Source: Hyphomicrobiales bacterium
GTDB taxonomy: Bacteria; Pseudomonadota; Alphaproteobacteria; Rhizobiales; Rhizobiaceae
NCBI GenBank assembly: GCA_900469445.1
Contig: UBXM01000006.1
Span: 62,001-126,000, forward strand
Direction: 5' to 3'
DNA length: 64,000 nt
The position numbers and the translations under genes are program-made. Shown here in pieces: positions 43,079-51,727 of this stretch (position 1 is the first letter of the stretch; each line of letters starts with the position of its first letter). Under the pieces are notes generated by a model, which was not told where the DNA came from, did not search any database, and was given only the letters and a program-made list of their open reading frames with translations.

Positions 43079-44815
43079 TCAGTAGACATCCCGGAGATAG
43101 CGTTTGTCCCGCTTCAGGCCGGCCAGATAGTCCGCCGCCTTTTCCGCAGTCATGCCGCCGTGTTCGGCGATGATCTCGCCGAGAGCTGCATCGACATCAC
43201 GAGCCATGCGGCTGGCATCGCCGCAGACATAGAAGGAGGCGCCGTCCTCCAGCCAGGAAAACAGCGCCTTGCCGTTTTCCTTCATGCGAGTCTGCACATA
43301 GATCTTGGCATCCTGATCGCGCGAGAAAGCGAGATCGAGGCGGGTAAGCAGGCCGTCGCGGCTCATCGTCGAAAGCTCGTCTTCGTAGATGAAGTCGCTC
43401 TCGCGGCGCTGGTCGCCGAAAAACAGCCAGTTGCGGCCTTTGGCGCCGCGGGCACGACGTTCCTGCAGGAATGCGCGGAACGGCGCTATGCCGGTGCCGG
43501 GCCCGACCATGATCATCGGCGCATCGTCATTGCCGGGCACGCGAAAAGCCTTGTTCGGCGAAACGAAGATGCCCGCGCTGGCGCCTTCCGCCACGCGGTC
43601 GGCCATATAGGTCGAGCAGACGCCGCCGCGATCGCGGTTGGCGGCGTTATAGCGGACGCTGGCAATCGTCAGGTGGACATGGCTTCCGGCTTCCTTCGGG
43701 CTGGATGAAATCGAATAGGCGCGGTGCTGCAGCGGCTTCAGCAAACCGACAAACTCCGCGGCATTCAGGCTGTTTTCGGGAATGAGCGAAATCAGGTCGA
43801 GTGCGTCCTTGCTCCACAGGAAGGCTTCGAGTGCTTCCTTGTCGCCATTGCGGACGACATGGGTGAGTTCCTCGTGGCCGGCACGGCGTTCGACTTCGGC
43901 AATCAGGTCGCGTGAAGGCGTCGAGATCTCGTATTGGGTCGAGAGAAGCGGGCCGAGGGCTGCTCCGCCGACCTCTGTTTCAGCCGAAGCGCCGAGCCTA
44001 GCGATCAGCAGATCGACCAGTGCCGGATCGTTGACCGGCATGACGCCGAGCGCATCACCCGCCTCGTAAACGAGACCGCTATCGGCAAGATCGAATTCGA
44101 AATGACGGATTTCCTTGGTCGAGGCTGCACCGGAAAGGCGGCGATTGATCGCCATCGTCGAGACGTAGGGGGTCTTGCGGCTCCAGCCGGTCTGTTCGCG
44201 CGATGGAGTTGGCGCCACCGCTGCGCTCGCAACAGGTTTTTCGGCTGCAAGCGGCAGAGTTTCCCCAAACCATGCGGCGGCGGCATCTTCGAAATCGATG
44301 TCACAATCGAGGCGGGCCGTGATACGGGTGGCGCCGAGCTGTTCGAGGCGTGTGTCGATCAGTTTACCCGCCTGGCAGAAACCGTCATAGCCGGTATCGC
44401 CGAGTGCAAGCACGGCAAACTTCATGCCCTCGAGACGGGGTGCGGTATCAGCGGACAATGCCTCCCAGAAAAGTTGGGCATTGTCGGGCATCTCGCCCTC
44501 GCCATAGGTCGAGGTGACGATCACCACATGGCGCATGGCGACGAGCGCGTCCATCTCGATATCGTCGAGGCCGCGCACGTCCGGCGCCATGCCGAGAGCC
44601 TTGGCGGAAGCGGCCGCATCCATGGCCAGATTTTCGGAATTGCCGGTCTGCGTGCCGTAAAGGATATGGATCGGCTGCGCAGCATTCGAGCCTGGCGCAC
44701 TGGCGGTATTTTCTCCGGCGAGAAGGCGTGAGTTGAGGCCTGCCATGAAGCCGGAGAGCCAAGCGCGCTGATCGCTGTTGAAGGGAGCATCCTCAGGGAT
44801 ATGCGGGATCATCAT
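43079..44815 (-). CDS. CysJ-like NADPH diflavin reductase
   Basis: This 578-residue protein is built like the flavoprotein subunit of sulfite reductase. It has an N-terminal FMN flavodoxin domain (HILYGTQTGNSENLA near 50, TSTYGEGEMPDNAQLFW near 100, ALGDTGYDGFCQAGKLID), a FAD domain (RAYSISSSP, GVCSTYMADR) and an NADPH domain (MVGPGTGIAPFRAFLQERR, YVCGDASRMARDV, ending RYLRDVY). The leading PFNSDQRAWLSGFMAGLNS segment is usual for CysJ-type proteins. No cysI lies nearby. Instead it begins 10 bp after the glutamate-synthase-like gene, so it may carry electrons from NADPH to that protein. The start is ATG 44815. Confidence 0.9.
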   Translation of the reverse strand: MMIPHIPEDAPFNSDQRAWLSGFMAGLNSRLLAGENTASAPGSNAAQPIHILYGTQTGNSENLAMDAAASAKALGMAPDVRGLDDIEMDALVAMRHVVIVTSTYGEGEMPDNAQLFWEALSADTAPRLEGMKFAVLALGDTGYDGFCQAGKLIDTRLEQLGATRITARLDCDIDFEDAAAAWFGETLPLAAEKPVASAAVAPTPSREQTGWSRKTPYVSTMAINRRLSGAASTKEIRHFEFDLADSGLVYEAGDALGVMPVNDPALVDLLIARLGASAETEVGGAALGPLLSTQYEISTPSRDLIAEVERRAGHEELTHVVRNGDKEALEAFLWSKDALDLISLIPENSLNAAEFVGLLKPLQHRAYSISSSPKEAGSHVHLTIASVRYNAANRDRGGVCSTYMADRVAEGASAGIFVSPNKAFRVPGNDDAPMIMVGPGTGIAPFRAFLQERRARGAKGRNWLFFGDQRRESDFIYEDELSTMSRDGLLTRLDLAFSRDQDAKIYVQTRMKENGKALFSWLEDGASFYVCGDASRMARDVDAALGEIIAEHGGMTAEKAADYLAGLKRDKRYLRDVY

Positions 44816-44825
44816 CGGCGCTGTC

Positions 44826-47800
44826 TCAGGCTCTGGCTGTTGCAAGGCCACCAATGGCCTTGGCTGCAAAGAGCTCCTCGAAGCTCGGGATGCGTCCGAT
44901 CCGGTCGCGGTTGCTTTCCGTCTGCTGGATGATCCAGCCATAGGTGCCGGGGCTGTCGATCGACAGGGTGTTGCGGCCGGCAAGCGCCTGGCGATAATCC
45001 GACAGCCGCTTTTCCGAGACGAGAACCGCAAGGCCCTGATCGTCGTAATCGGCAATCGCCTCGCGGGCATAACGCGAGAGCTTCTGCATCAGCGCGAAAT
45101 CCTCGGTCAGGATCAGGTTGCGCACCGCCTTTTCGACCGCCGGTTCTGACGGGCCGAGTGCGTTCGGAACCCGCGCCATCGCAAGCGACTGCGCCATGGA
45201 AAGCACCGTGTAATTGTTGATCAGCGTGAACATCTCTTCGGTGTCGGTCTCGCCATGGCCGGGAGCCTTGCCGTTGAGGATCGGCTTGCGGTCGCGATAG
45301 GCCAGCTTGAACTTGCGCACCTGATGGCCGGCTAGTGCGGTCGAAAGTTCCTCGATCAGGTCCTTGCGGCTCTTCGCCTTCAGGATCGCATCGCTATCCT
45401 GATAGAGAAGCAGCGCACGCGGCAGGCAATAAACGAAATTCGAGCGTTCGCTTTCGAAATTTTCAAGCAGCCAGCGCGCCTTTTCCGATCCCGTCGCTTC
45501 GACATGCCATTGCAGCATCATACGGATCGCGTCCGCATGGAAGGCCACATAGGGGTCTGTCGGATCGGCGATCGAGCCGATCAGGATGGAATCGTGGCTC
45601 ATCTTCTTCGGCAGGTCGCGATAGGGATCGTACTGGTAGAAGAAGCCGCCGCTCATGCCATTGCCGACGCCCTTGCCGAAGGCGCCGAGATTGAGCACGG
45701 CGCCATTGGTCATGTATTCGCAGCAGAAGTCGCCGACACCTTCGACCACGGCGGTAGAGCCGGAATTGCGCACGGCAAACCGGTCACCCGCCTGACCTTC
45801 GACGAACAGACGTCCGCCGGTGGCACCGAACAGGGCGAAATTGCCGATCAGGACATTGCCGCCTGCCTCTGCCGAGCCGCCGCCCGGCGAGCGCACCGAA
45901 ATCGTGCCGCCATTGGCGCTTTTAGCCACACCGTCATTGCAGGTGCCGGTATGGGAGAGCATCATGCCGTCATTGCAGAATGCACCATAGGACTGGCCGG
46001 CCGAGCCGGATGTGGCGATCTTCACCGAACCTGCGTCGAGGAAACGGCGGCCGCGCTTGTCCTGACGGACGGCCGGAAGGTGACGTGTCTCGTCTTCGCT
46101 GAGCTCGTGGTTCAACATCCGCTCGATATCGACCGCAAGCTGGCCGCCGACGCTCTTGTTGCGGTTGTTGAGATGATGGTTGCCGCCAAGTTCGACCACC
46201 GGCAGGCCGCCGTCGATCAGCGCCGAGCGCACCATGTCGATAAAGGCGTCATCGACCGCGTAATCCTTCTCCATATAGACGGGGTCAGCGATCTTCACCT
46301 CCTCGACCACCTGCAGCATCGCACGGAGGTCGAGCTGTCCGACGCTCGCCGGATGATCGAGAAGGTGAAGAAGATCGCTGCGTCCCCGTGCTTCGCGCAG
46401 GGACTTGAAGCCGAGCGAGGCAAGGATTTCGCGGGTCTCATGGGCGATGTTCAGAAGATACTGCGCCAGTGCCCGCGGATCGCCGTCAAACACTTCGGCA
46501 TTGGTGGTGAGGCCCGCCGGGCACTTGATGTTGCAGTTCTTGGCCATGACGCATTTCAGCATCATCAGCGCCGTCGTGCCGAATTCGAAACTGTCGCCGC
46601 CGAGCAGGGCCGATTTGACGACATCGCTCGCCGTCTGGTGTGCGCCGGAGCAGCGCAGCAGCACCTTCTGGCGCAACCCGTTGGCGCAGAGTGCCTGATG
46701 CACTTCGGCAATGCCGATTTCCGCAGCACGGCCGGTATATTTGAGGCTGGTGACGGCCGCTGCCCCGGTGCCGCCGGTATTGCCGGCAACGTTGATGACA
46801 TCCGCACCCGCCTTTGCGACGCCGACCGCGATCGTGCCGATACCTTCCGACGAGACGAGCTTGACGATGACGCGCACCCGCGCCGCCTTGCAGTCGTGGA
46901 TCAGCTGCGCCAGATCCTCGATCGAATAGGTATCGTGATGCGGGGGAGGCGAGACCAGCTCGACGCCCGGTGTGCCGCCACGGGCAGCGGCGATTTCGAC
47001 CGTCACCTTGGCGGCCGGCAACTGACCGCCTTCGCCGGGCTTGGCGCCCTGGCCGATCTTGATTTCCAGCTCTTCCAGCATCGGATCGGCAAGATAGCCT
47101 GCCCAGATGCCAAAACGGCCGGAGGCGAACTGCTTGATGCGAGAGGCGCGGATCGTGCCGTAACGCGAGATATGCTCGCCGCCTTCACCGGAATTCGACA
47201 TGCCGCCAACCATGTTGGTGCCGTGGGCGACAGCTTCGTGGGCGGTTGCGACCAGTGCGCCGTGGCTCATGGCTCCGGAGGCGAGGAGCGGCGTGATTTC
47301 GCTCGCCGGCTGAACCTCATCGAGCGCAATGCCGGTGGGCGCGGTGTCGAGCAGCGTCAGATAGGCGAGTGCCTGGCCGCCCGCATGAACGGCAAGCGCG
47401 CCGCCTTCCAGCCAATGGCCGAGGATATCGCTGCCGAAACGGGCGACGAGAGACTGGCCGAGAGCTGCAAGCCTGGCAAGATCGCCACCCTGCGGACCGG
47501 TCAAAGTCAGGCAGAAGACGTCGTCGGGCAGAGCCTCGCAGCTCAAGCCGCGGACGAGGAAGCTGTTGTTCCCCTTGCGGGAAAAACGCTTCATTTCCTT
47601 GCGGAAGTCGTCCGGGGAGCCGGCATGGGTCACATCGGCCGGGAAGGCCAGAACGTCGCGAAGGGCTGCGGGTCGGCGGGCACGCTCTTCCGCCATCATC
47701 CGTGCGAAAGCGCGATAGCCGGGCGTGATGGCAAAGCGGTCGATTGCTTCGGGAGACAGGCGATCGTAGCTCGTGTTCGTATAGGCTGCGTCATCGATGC

Positions 47801-50321
47801 CGAAGGCGTCATCGAGACGATTGAGGGTGAGCAGGCGCAGGAACGGATCTTCTTCGCCATCCGGCTCGGCGAAGGCGGGCTTTTCCTCCGTCATGTCGAC
47901 GAAACCGCGCACGGCGGTGGTGCCGAAGGAATGACCGGCACCCTCTGCGCGCTCCTTGAACAGGCCAAGCAGTGGAATGTCGTCTTCGCCGTTTACCGTC
48001 AATGCCTTGGCATGCCAGTCGGCAACCGCCTGGGCGATGACCTTGAAGTTGACGCCGCCGACCGGCGTCTTGACGTTCGGGAAATAGCGCTTGAGCACCG
48101 GATCGCTGGTATCGAGGAAATTCGGCTCGAAGAATTCACCGGCGACATAACTTTCGGCGGTGCAGAGACCGACCTTGCCCATGGTCTTCGTCAGTGACTT
48201 TTCGGCCGCCTTGGCAAACCGCTTGAATGCCTTGTCGGCTTCCGCCCCGAACTTTTCCTCGGCGCGGAACTGCACGCCGAGCGGGTAGACGGCCGAAGCG
48301 CCGAAGCCGAGCGCTGTGGCAACATGATGGGAAGAGGAGATCTGGCCGCTTTCGACCACGAGGGAGATCCGCAGGCGCGCGCCTTCCTCGATGAGCTTCT
48401 GGTTGATCGCCGAGACGACAAGGATCATCGGCAGTGCTGCGCGGTCACGCGCCACATGCCTGTCGGTGACGACGGCAATCCCGCCTTCGTCGCGGGCGAA
48501 GGCTGCGATCGCATCGCAAAGCTTGCCGATGCCGGCTTCCAGCGCCTGCGCATTGGCGTCCGGATCGTCGAGGATCGGCGTGTAGAGCATTTCGAAGCGA
48601 CGGAAGGGTGTCTCCGTCTGTTCGCGCAACTTCAGCATGTCGAGATGGGTGAGGATCGGCGAGGGCACCACGATCTGTCTTGCAGCCTTGGCTCCGATAT
48701 TCGGCTTGGCGCCGAGCGCGATACGGAGCGTCATGCCGTCGGCTTCGCGAATGCTGTCGAGTGGCGGGTTGGTCACCTGGGCGAAGCGCTGCGAGAAATA
48801 TTTTGCCACACCGCCTTCCTGATCGGACAGCGCGTTGATGGCATTGCCATAACCCATGGCCGAAATCTTTTCCGCGCCGGTTGCCAGCATCGGGTCCATC
48901 AGGAACTTGAAGCTCTCCTGATTGTGGGAATAGGCGACATAACGCTGGTGGCGTTCCAGATCGCCCTTGTAGCGCAGCGGCGATCCCTGAGCCTCGGCCG
49001 GAATGTCCGGCAGGTCGGCAAGGCGCACGCGGGCATCGACGAGAAGATCGGGATAGGGCCTGCGGGCCGCCAGCATTTCCAGTGCTTCGACCGTGCCATA
49101 GCTGCGTTTCTCGACGTGATCATAAACCAGCATGCCGCCGGCTTCGATGCGGCCGCGATTGAGTACGGTTTCCGGTGGGAAGGCGATCTGGCCTGCTTCC
49201 GACATGACGCAGAGATAGTCGTCGGTTTCGACGGTGCGCAGCGGACGCAGGCCGAGCCGGTCCAGTCTTGCGCCGATCACATCGCCATTGCCGAAGATCA
49301 GCGCTGCCGGACCGTCATTCTTTTCCTCGTAGAGCGAGAAGTATTCGAGCATGGCGGTGACGCCTGCCGACAGCGTATCGTCGTTTTCCCATGCCGGCGG
49401 CATCATCGAGACGACTGCGGTGACGAGATCGAGGCCGTCTTCCAGAACGCGGGACTGCAGCGTCTGGTCGAGCCGGCAGCTGTCCGACTGTCCTTTGGGG
49501 CGGATGATCGCGGCGTTCTTGGCGGCCGCAATCGCCGCCTCCGACAGACGGTTCTTGCGGTCGGTATTCAGCTCACCATTGTGGGCCATCTGCCGGAAAG
49601 GCTGGGCCATCGAAGGATGCGGGTCGGTGTTGGTGGAAAACCGCGTGTGGAAATACATGGTGTGGATCGTGTGATCCGGGTCCACCAGATCGCGGAAATA
49701 GGGAATGACCTCGTCCGAGTTAAGCCGGCCTTTCAGCACCTGTGTGCGAGCGCTGAGCGAAATCGGATAAAGACCGGCAAGTTCTGCCCGCGTATAGGCT
49801 TCCGCCTCGATCGAAAGCAGCGCCTTGTGGATGCGGAAGTCGAACTCGGCCTGCGACGCGGCTTCACTGTGACAGCCGAAGACCCACTGGCGGATCGTCA
49901 ACTGGTGCCGGATGGCGGCGGGCCGGATCGCATCATTGTCCACCGGCACGTCGCGCTTCAGGAGAATTTCGAAACCCTGTTCCGCCAATACAGTCTCGAC
50001 GACACGCTCGGCTTCCTCATGGAATGCGAAATCCGCCGGGAGGAAGAAATTGCCCACACCGAAGCGGCGCGGCTGAAGATCGGGACGGCCGGTGAGCTTG
50101 CGGAAGAAGCCTAGAGATAGGTCCACGGAAATGCCGGCTCCGTCACCGACGCCTTCCGCTGACATGCCGCCGCGATGGGGAACGGCACAGAGAGCTTCAT
50201 GGCCTTTCAGCAAGACGTCATGGGTCTGAATACCGCTCTTTCGCGTTATAAAGCCGACGCCGCAGCTGCTTTTTTCCTCTGTAGGATCATACAAACCGAA
50301 GCCCTGATTGATCGCTTCCAT
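44826..50321 (-). CDS. gltB: glutamate synthase large-subunit-like protein, divergent and extended
   Basis: At 1831 residues this is about 300 longer than usual GltB (near 1500). A 19-residue propeptide precedes Cys20 (SSCGVGFIT), the expected N-terminal nucleophile of the glutamine amidotransferase domain. Central and FMN domains follow (HGTNMVGGMSNSGEGGEH; KIGQGAKPGEGGQLPAAKV; SPPPHHDTYSIEDLAQLI; VINVAGNTGGTGAAA), then cluster cysteines 1257, 1263 and 1267, and a GXGXG domain with SGSAGQSYGAF. The cluster spacing is C-x5-C-x3-C rather than C-x5-C-x4-C. The last about 190 residues match nothing I know. No gltD follows; a diflavin reductase does. GGGAG precedes the ATG. Confidence 0.88.
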   Translation of the reverse strand: MEAINQGFGLYDPTEEKSSCGVGFITRKSGIQTHDVLLKGHEALCAVPHRGGMSAEGVGDGAGISVDLSLGFFRKLTGRPDLQPRRFGVGNFFLPADFAFHEEAERVVETVLAEQGFEILLKRDVPVDNDAIRPAAIRHQLTIRQWVFGCHSEAASQAEFDFRIHKALLSIEAEAYTRAELAGLYPISLSARTQVLKGRLNSDEVIPYFRDLVDPDHTIHTMYFHTRFSTNTDPHPSMAQPFRQMAHNGELNTDRKNRLSEAAIAAAKNAAIIRPKGQSDSCRLDQTLQSRVLEDGLDLVTAVVSMMPPAWENDDTLSAGVTAMLEYFSLYEEKNDGPAALIFGNGDVIGARLDRLGLRPLRTVETDDYLCVMSEAGQIAFPPETVLNRGRIEAGGMLVYDHVEKRSYGTVEALEMLAARRPYPDLLVDARVRLADLPDIPAEAQGSPLRYKGDLERHQRYVAYSHNQESFKFLMDPMLATGAEKISAMGYGNAINALSDQEGGVAKYFSQRFAQVTNPPLDSIREADGMTLRIALGAKPNIGAKAARQIVVPSPILTHLDMLKLREQTETPFRRFEMLYTPILDDPDANAQALEAGIGKLCDAIAAFARDEGGIAVVTDRHVARDRAALPMILVVSAINQKLIEEGARLRISLVVESGQISSSHHVATALGFGASAVYPLGVQFRAEEKFGAEADKAFKRFAKAAEKSLTKTMGKVGLCTAESYVAGEFFEPNFLDTSDPVLKRYFPNVKTPVGGVNFKVIAQAVADWHAKALTVNGEDDIPLLGLFKERAEGAGHSFGTTAVRGFVDMTEEKPAFAEPDGEEDPFLRLLTLNRLDDAFGIDDAAYTNTSYDRLSPEAIDRFAITPGYRAFARMMAEERARRPAALRDVLAFPADVTHAGSPDDFRKEMKRFSRKGNNSFLVRGLSCEALPDDVFCLTLTGPQGGDLARLAALGQSLVARFGSDILGHWLEGGALAVHAGGQALAYLTLLDTAPTGIALDEVQPASEITPLLASGAMSHGALVATAHEAVAHGTNMVGGMSNSGEGGEHISRYGTIRASRIKQFASGRFGIWAGYLADPMLEELEIKIGQGAKPGEGGQLPAAKVTVEIAAARGGTPGVELVSPPPHHDTYSIEDLAQLIHDCKAARVRVIVKLVSSEGIGTIAVGVAKAGADVINVAGNTGGTGAAAVTSLKYTGRAAEIGIAEVHQALCANGLRQKVLLRCSGAHQTASDVVKSALLGGDSFEFGTTALMMLKCVMAKNCNIKCPAGLTTNAEVFDGDPRALAQYLLNIAHETREILASLGFKSLREARGRSDLLHLLDHPASVGQLDLRAMLQVVEEVKIADPVYMEKDYAVDDAFIDMVRSALIDGGLPVVELGGNHHLNNRNKSVGGQLAVDIERMLNHELSEDETRHLPAVRQDKRGRRFLDAGSVKIATSGSAGQSYGAFCNDGMMLSHTGTCNDGVAKSANGGTISVRSPGGGSAEAGGNVLIGNFALFGATGGRLFVEGQAGDRFAVRNSGSTAVVEGVGDFCCEYMTNGAVLNLGAFGKGVGNGMSGGFFYQYDPYRDLPKKMSHDSILIGSIADPTDPYVAFHADAIRMMLQWHVEATGSEKARWLLENFESERSNFVYCLPRALLLYQDSDAILKAKSRKDLIEELSTALAGHQVRKFKLAYRDRKPILNGKAPGHGETDTEEMFTLINNYTVLSMAQSLAMARVPNALGPSEPAVEKAVRNLILTEDFALMQKLSRYAREAIADYDDQGLAVLVSEKRLSDYRQALAGRNTLSIDSPGTYGWIIQQTESNRDRIGRIPSFEELFAAKAIGGLATARA

Positions 50322-50343
50322 GCTCAGTCTCCCACGGAAAATA

Positions 50344-50389
50344 AGTCAACTTTGCTGACCTATATAATGTGATTTACCGAGTCAAGTTT
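50344..50389. promoter_or_regulatory. putative control region of the gltB-like gene
   Basis: AGTCAACTTT (50344-50353) and AGTCAAGTTT (50380-50389) are near-identical direct repeats 36 bp apart, flanking an AT-rich TATATAAT. On the minus strand the second repeat supplies TTGACT as a possible -35, with TATAGG 15 bp further on, a short spacing. Regulator binding at the repeats is speculative. Confidence 0.3.
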
Positions 50390-50544
50390 AAACGTTTTTG
50401 CGCTGCACAACGAGTGTCAGCTTTGGTGGGAGGAGGTGCCGATTGGTTCGGATTCAACGAGCAATAAAGCCGTCTCCGACGGCCAAAGGCTTGTCTTGAA
50501 AACCGTTTACGTTAGATGGAGACCGCAACCGGTGGAGCACACAT

Positions 50545-50766
50545 ATGAACGAGACGATGGAAATCGATAATCGCGGTGACTTCGGTCTCTGGGCAATAGA
50601 AGTCGCAAAACAGGTCGTGGCCGACCAGGGGTTTGAGCTCGCACGCGCTGCCCGCGACGGAAACGACGACGACGTTCGCGCTGCCGGAAACGCGCTAGGC
50701 CAAGCCATCACCAACGCCCTTATGGAAGTCTATGACGGCCTGACGGAAGGCATCGAAGAAGATTAG
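50545..50766 (+). CDS. small acidic hypothetical protein
   Basis: I do not recognise this 73-residue protein. It is acidic at both ends (MNETMEIDNRGDFG at the start, DGLTEGIEED at the end) with a predicted helical middle (LWAIEVAKQVVADQGFELARAARDGNDDDVRAAGNALGQAITNALMEVYD). It has no signal peptide or membrane segment. GTGGAG lies seven bases before the ATG. It is divergent from the gltB-like gene and 150 bp upstream of the Rrf2 regulator. Codon use and ribosome-binding site favour a real gene. Confidence 0.6.
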   Translation: MNETMEIDNRGDFGLWAIEVAKQVVADQGFELARAARDGNDDDVRAAGNALGQAITNALMEVYDGLTEGIEED

Positions 50767-50917
50767 CCGGAAGGCCTCATCCTCTTTTTTCGGCAAGGAG
50801 GATAAAGCATGCTGCCGGAGCTCTTGCCGACAACCGATTGTTGAAGGTTTCACCGCGGTCCTGTATCCGTCATTGTAAGCTGGCGATCATGCCGGCAAAC
50901 CGGACTTTCAGGCATCG

Positions 50918-51364
50918 ATGCTGACAAAAAAAGGAAAATACGGGCTTAAGGCGCTTGTTCATCTGGCGCGGATCGAACCCGGCAAGACCGCGTTCGTGAG
51001 CGACATTGCCGAGCAAAACGATATTTCCAAGAAATTCCTCGATGCCATTCTTCTGGAATTGCGCAAGGGCGGGATTTTACGCTCCAAGAAGGGGCCGGGT
51101 GGTGGTTATGCCCTGTCCAAGCCGGCGTCGGAAATTTCCATTGGTCATGCGGTCCGGATACTCGATGGCCCGCTCGCGCCGATTCGCTGTGCCAGCAAGA
51201 CGGCGTTCGAGGCTTGCGACGATTGCGACCATCCGGAAGACTGTCAGGTCCGTCACTCCATGGTGGAGGTCCGCGATGCCATTTCCGCTGTGCTCGATAA
51301 TATGACGCTCGAGCAGATGGCCGCAAAACAATTGTCCACCAAGGCAGAGACCGCTGCAGGTTGA
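50918..51364 (+). CDS. Rrf2-family regulator with cysteine cluster
   Basis: This 148-residue regulator has an N-terminal winged helix (MLTKKGKYGLKALVHLAR, then DIAEQNDISKKFLDAILLELRKGGILRSKKGPGGGYAL). Its C-terminal loop has four cysteines (RCASKTAFEACDDCDHPEDC), spaced as in Rrf2 proteins that may sense iron-sulfur status or sulfur metabolites. The final helix is VRHSMVEVRDAISAVLDNMTL. Neighbours with sulfur or redox roles (a trans-sulfuration-type PLP enzyme, a CysJ-like reductase and an Fe-S glutamate synthase) are plausible targets. Which of them it controls cannot be seen. Confidence 0.9.
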   Translation: MLTKKGKYGLKALVHLARIEPGKTAFVSDIAEQNDISKKFLDAILLELRKGGILRSKKGPGGGYALSKPASEISIGHAVRILDGPLAPIRCASKTAFEACDDCDHPEDCQVRHSMVEVRDAISAVLDNMTLEQMAAKQLSTKAETAAG

Positions 51365-51459
51365 AGCGTTTCACAACGGCTGCTTTGTTATGCGGATGTC
51401 TCGCCAGCTTTGATAAAACCGTCTAAGAGGCCTGCGAACGAAGCGATGGAACGAGGTTC

Positions 51460-51705
51460 ATGAACACGCCCTGGAAGAAACCGGTTGTCGTTTCCGTTGG
51501 AGAACCACCGGAAGAGACCGTGATCGAGACGACGCAAGCGGCCGCCTGGGCGATGATCGAGGACTGGCCGACTGAGGACGGCACGTTTCTGGACAAGGCG
51601 CTTGAAATCTGTGCCGCCGTTGATGCCGGCAAGAAAAAGCCCGAAGACGCCCGGCAGGCCTTTGTCGAGGCGGCCCGCGAGGCGGATATTCTGATCCGGG
51701 CGTAA
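51460..51705 (+). CDS. DUF982 protein
   Basis: This 81-residue protein of the rhizobial DUF982 family is recognisable from an N-terminal basic and acidic strand region (WKKPVVVSVGEPPEETVIETTQAAAWAMIEDWP) and a helical second half (FLDKALEICAAVDAGKKKPEDARQAFVEAAREADI). Many copies per genome are usual in Rhizobiaceae and the function is unknown. It has no signal peptide. It is convergent with the PLP enzyme gene, 22 bp away. Confidence 0.78.
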   Translation: MNTPWKKPVVVSVGEPPEETVIETTQAAAWAMIEDWPTEDGTFLDKALEICAAVDAGKKKPEDARQAFVEAAREADILIRA

Positions 51706-51727
51706 TCCAAGCCTGTTCTCGTTGGCT

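Noticed and set aside
43079..44815. Annotating the diflavin reductase as sulfite reductase subunit CysJ with a symbol
   Set aside because: No haemoprotein partner is nearby, and the conserved-looking neighbour is the GltB-like gene, so the domain description is safer than the name.
45504..50114. Very long open frames (up to about 900 codons) on the plus strand opposite the gltB-like gene
   Set aside because: They arise from GC-rich codon bias in the antisense frame. The sense strand has clear family motifs throughout and the antisense products show none.
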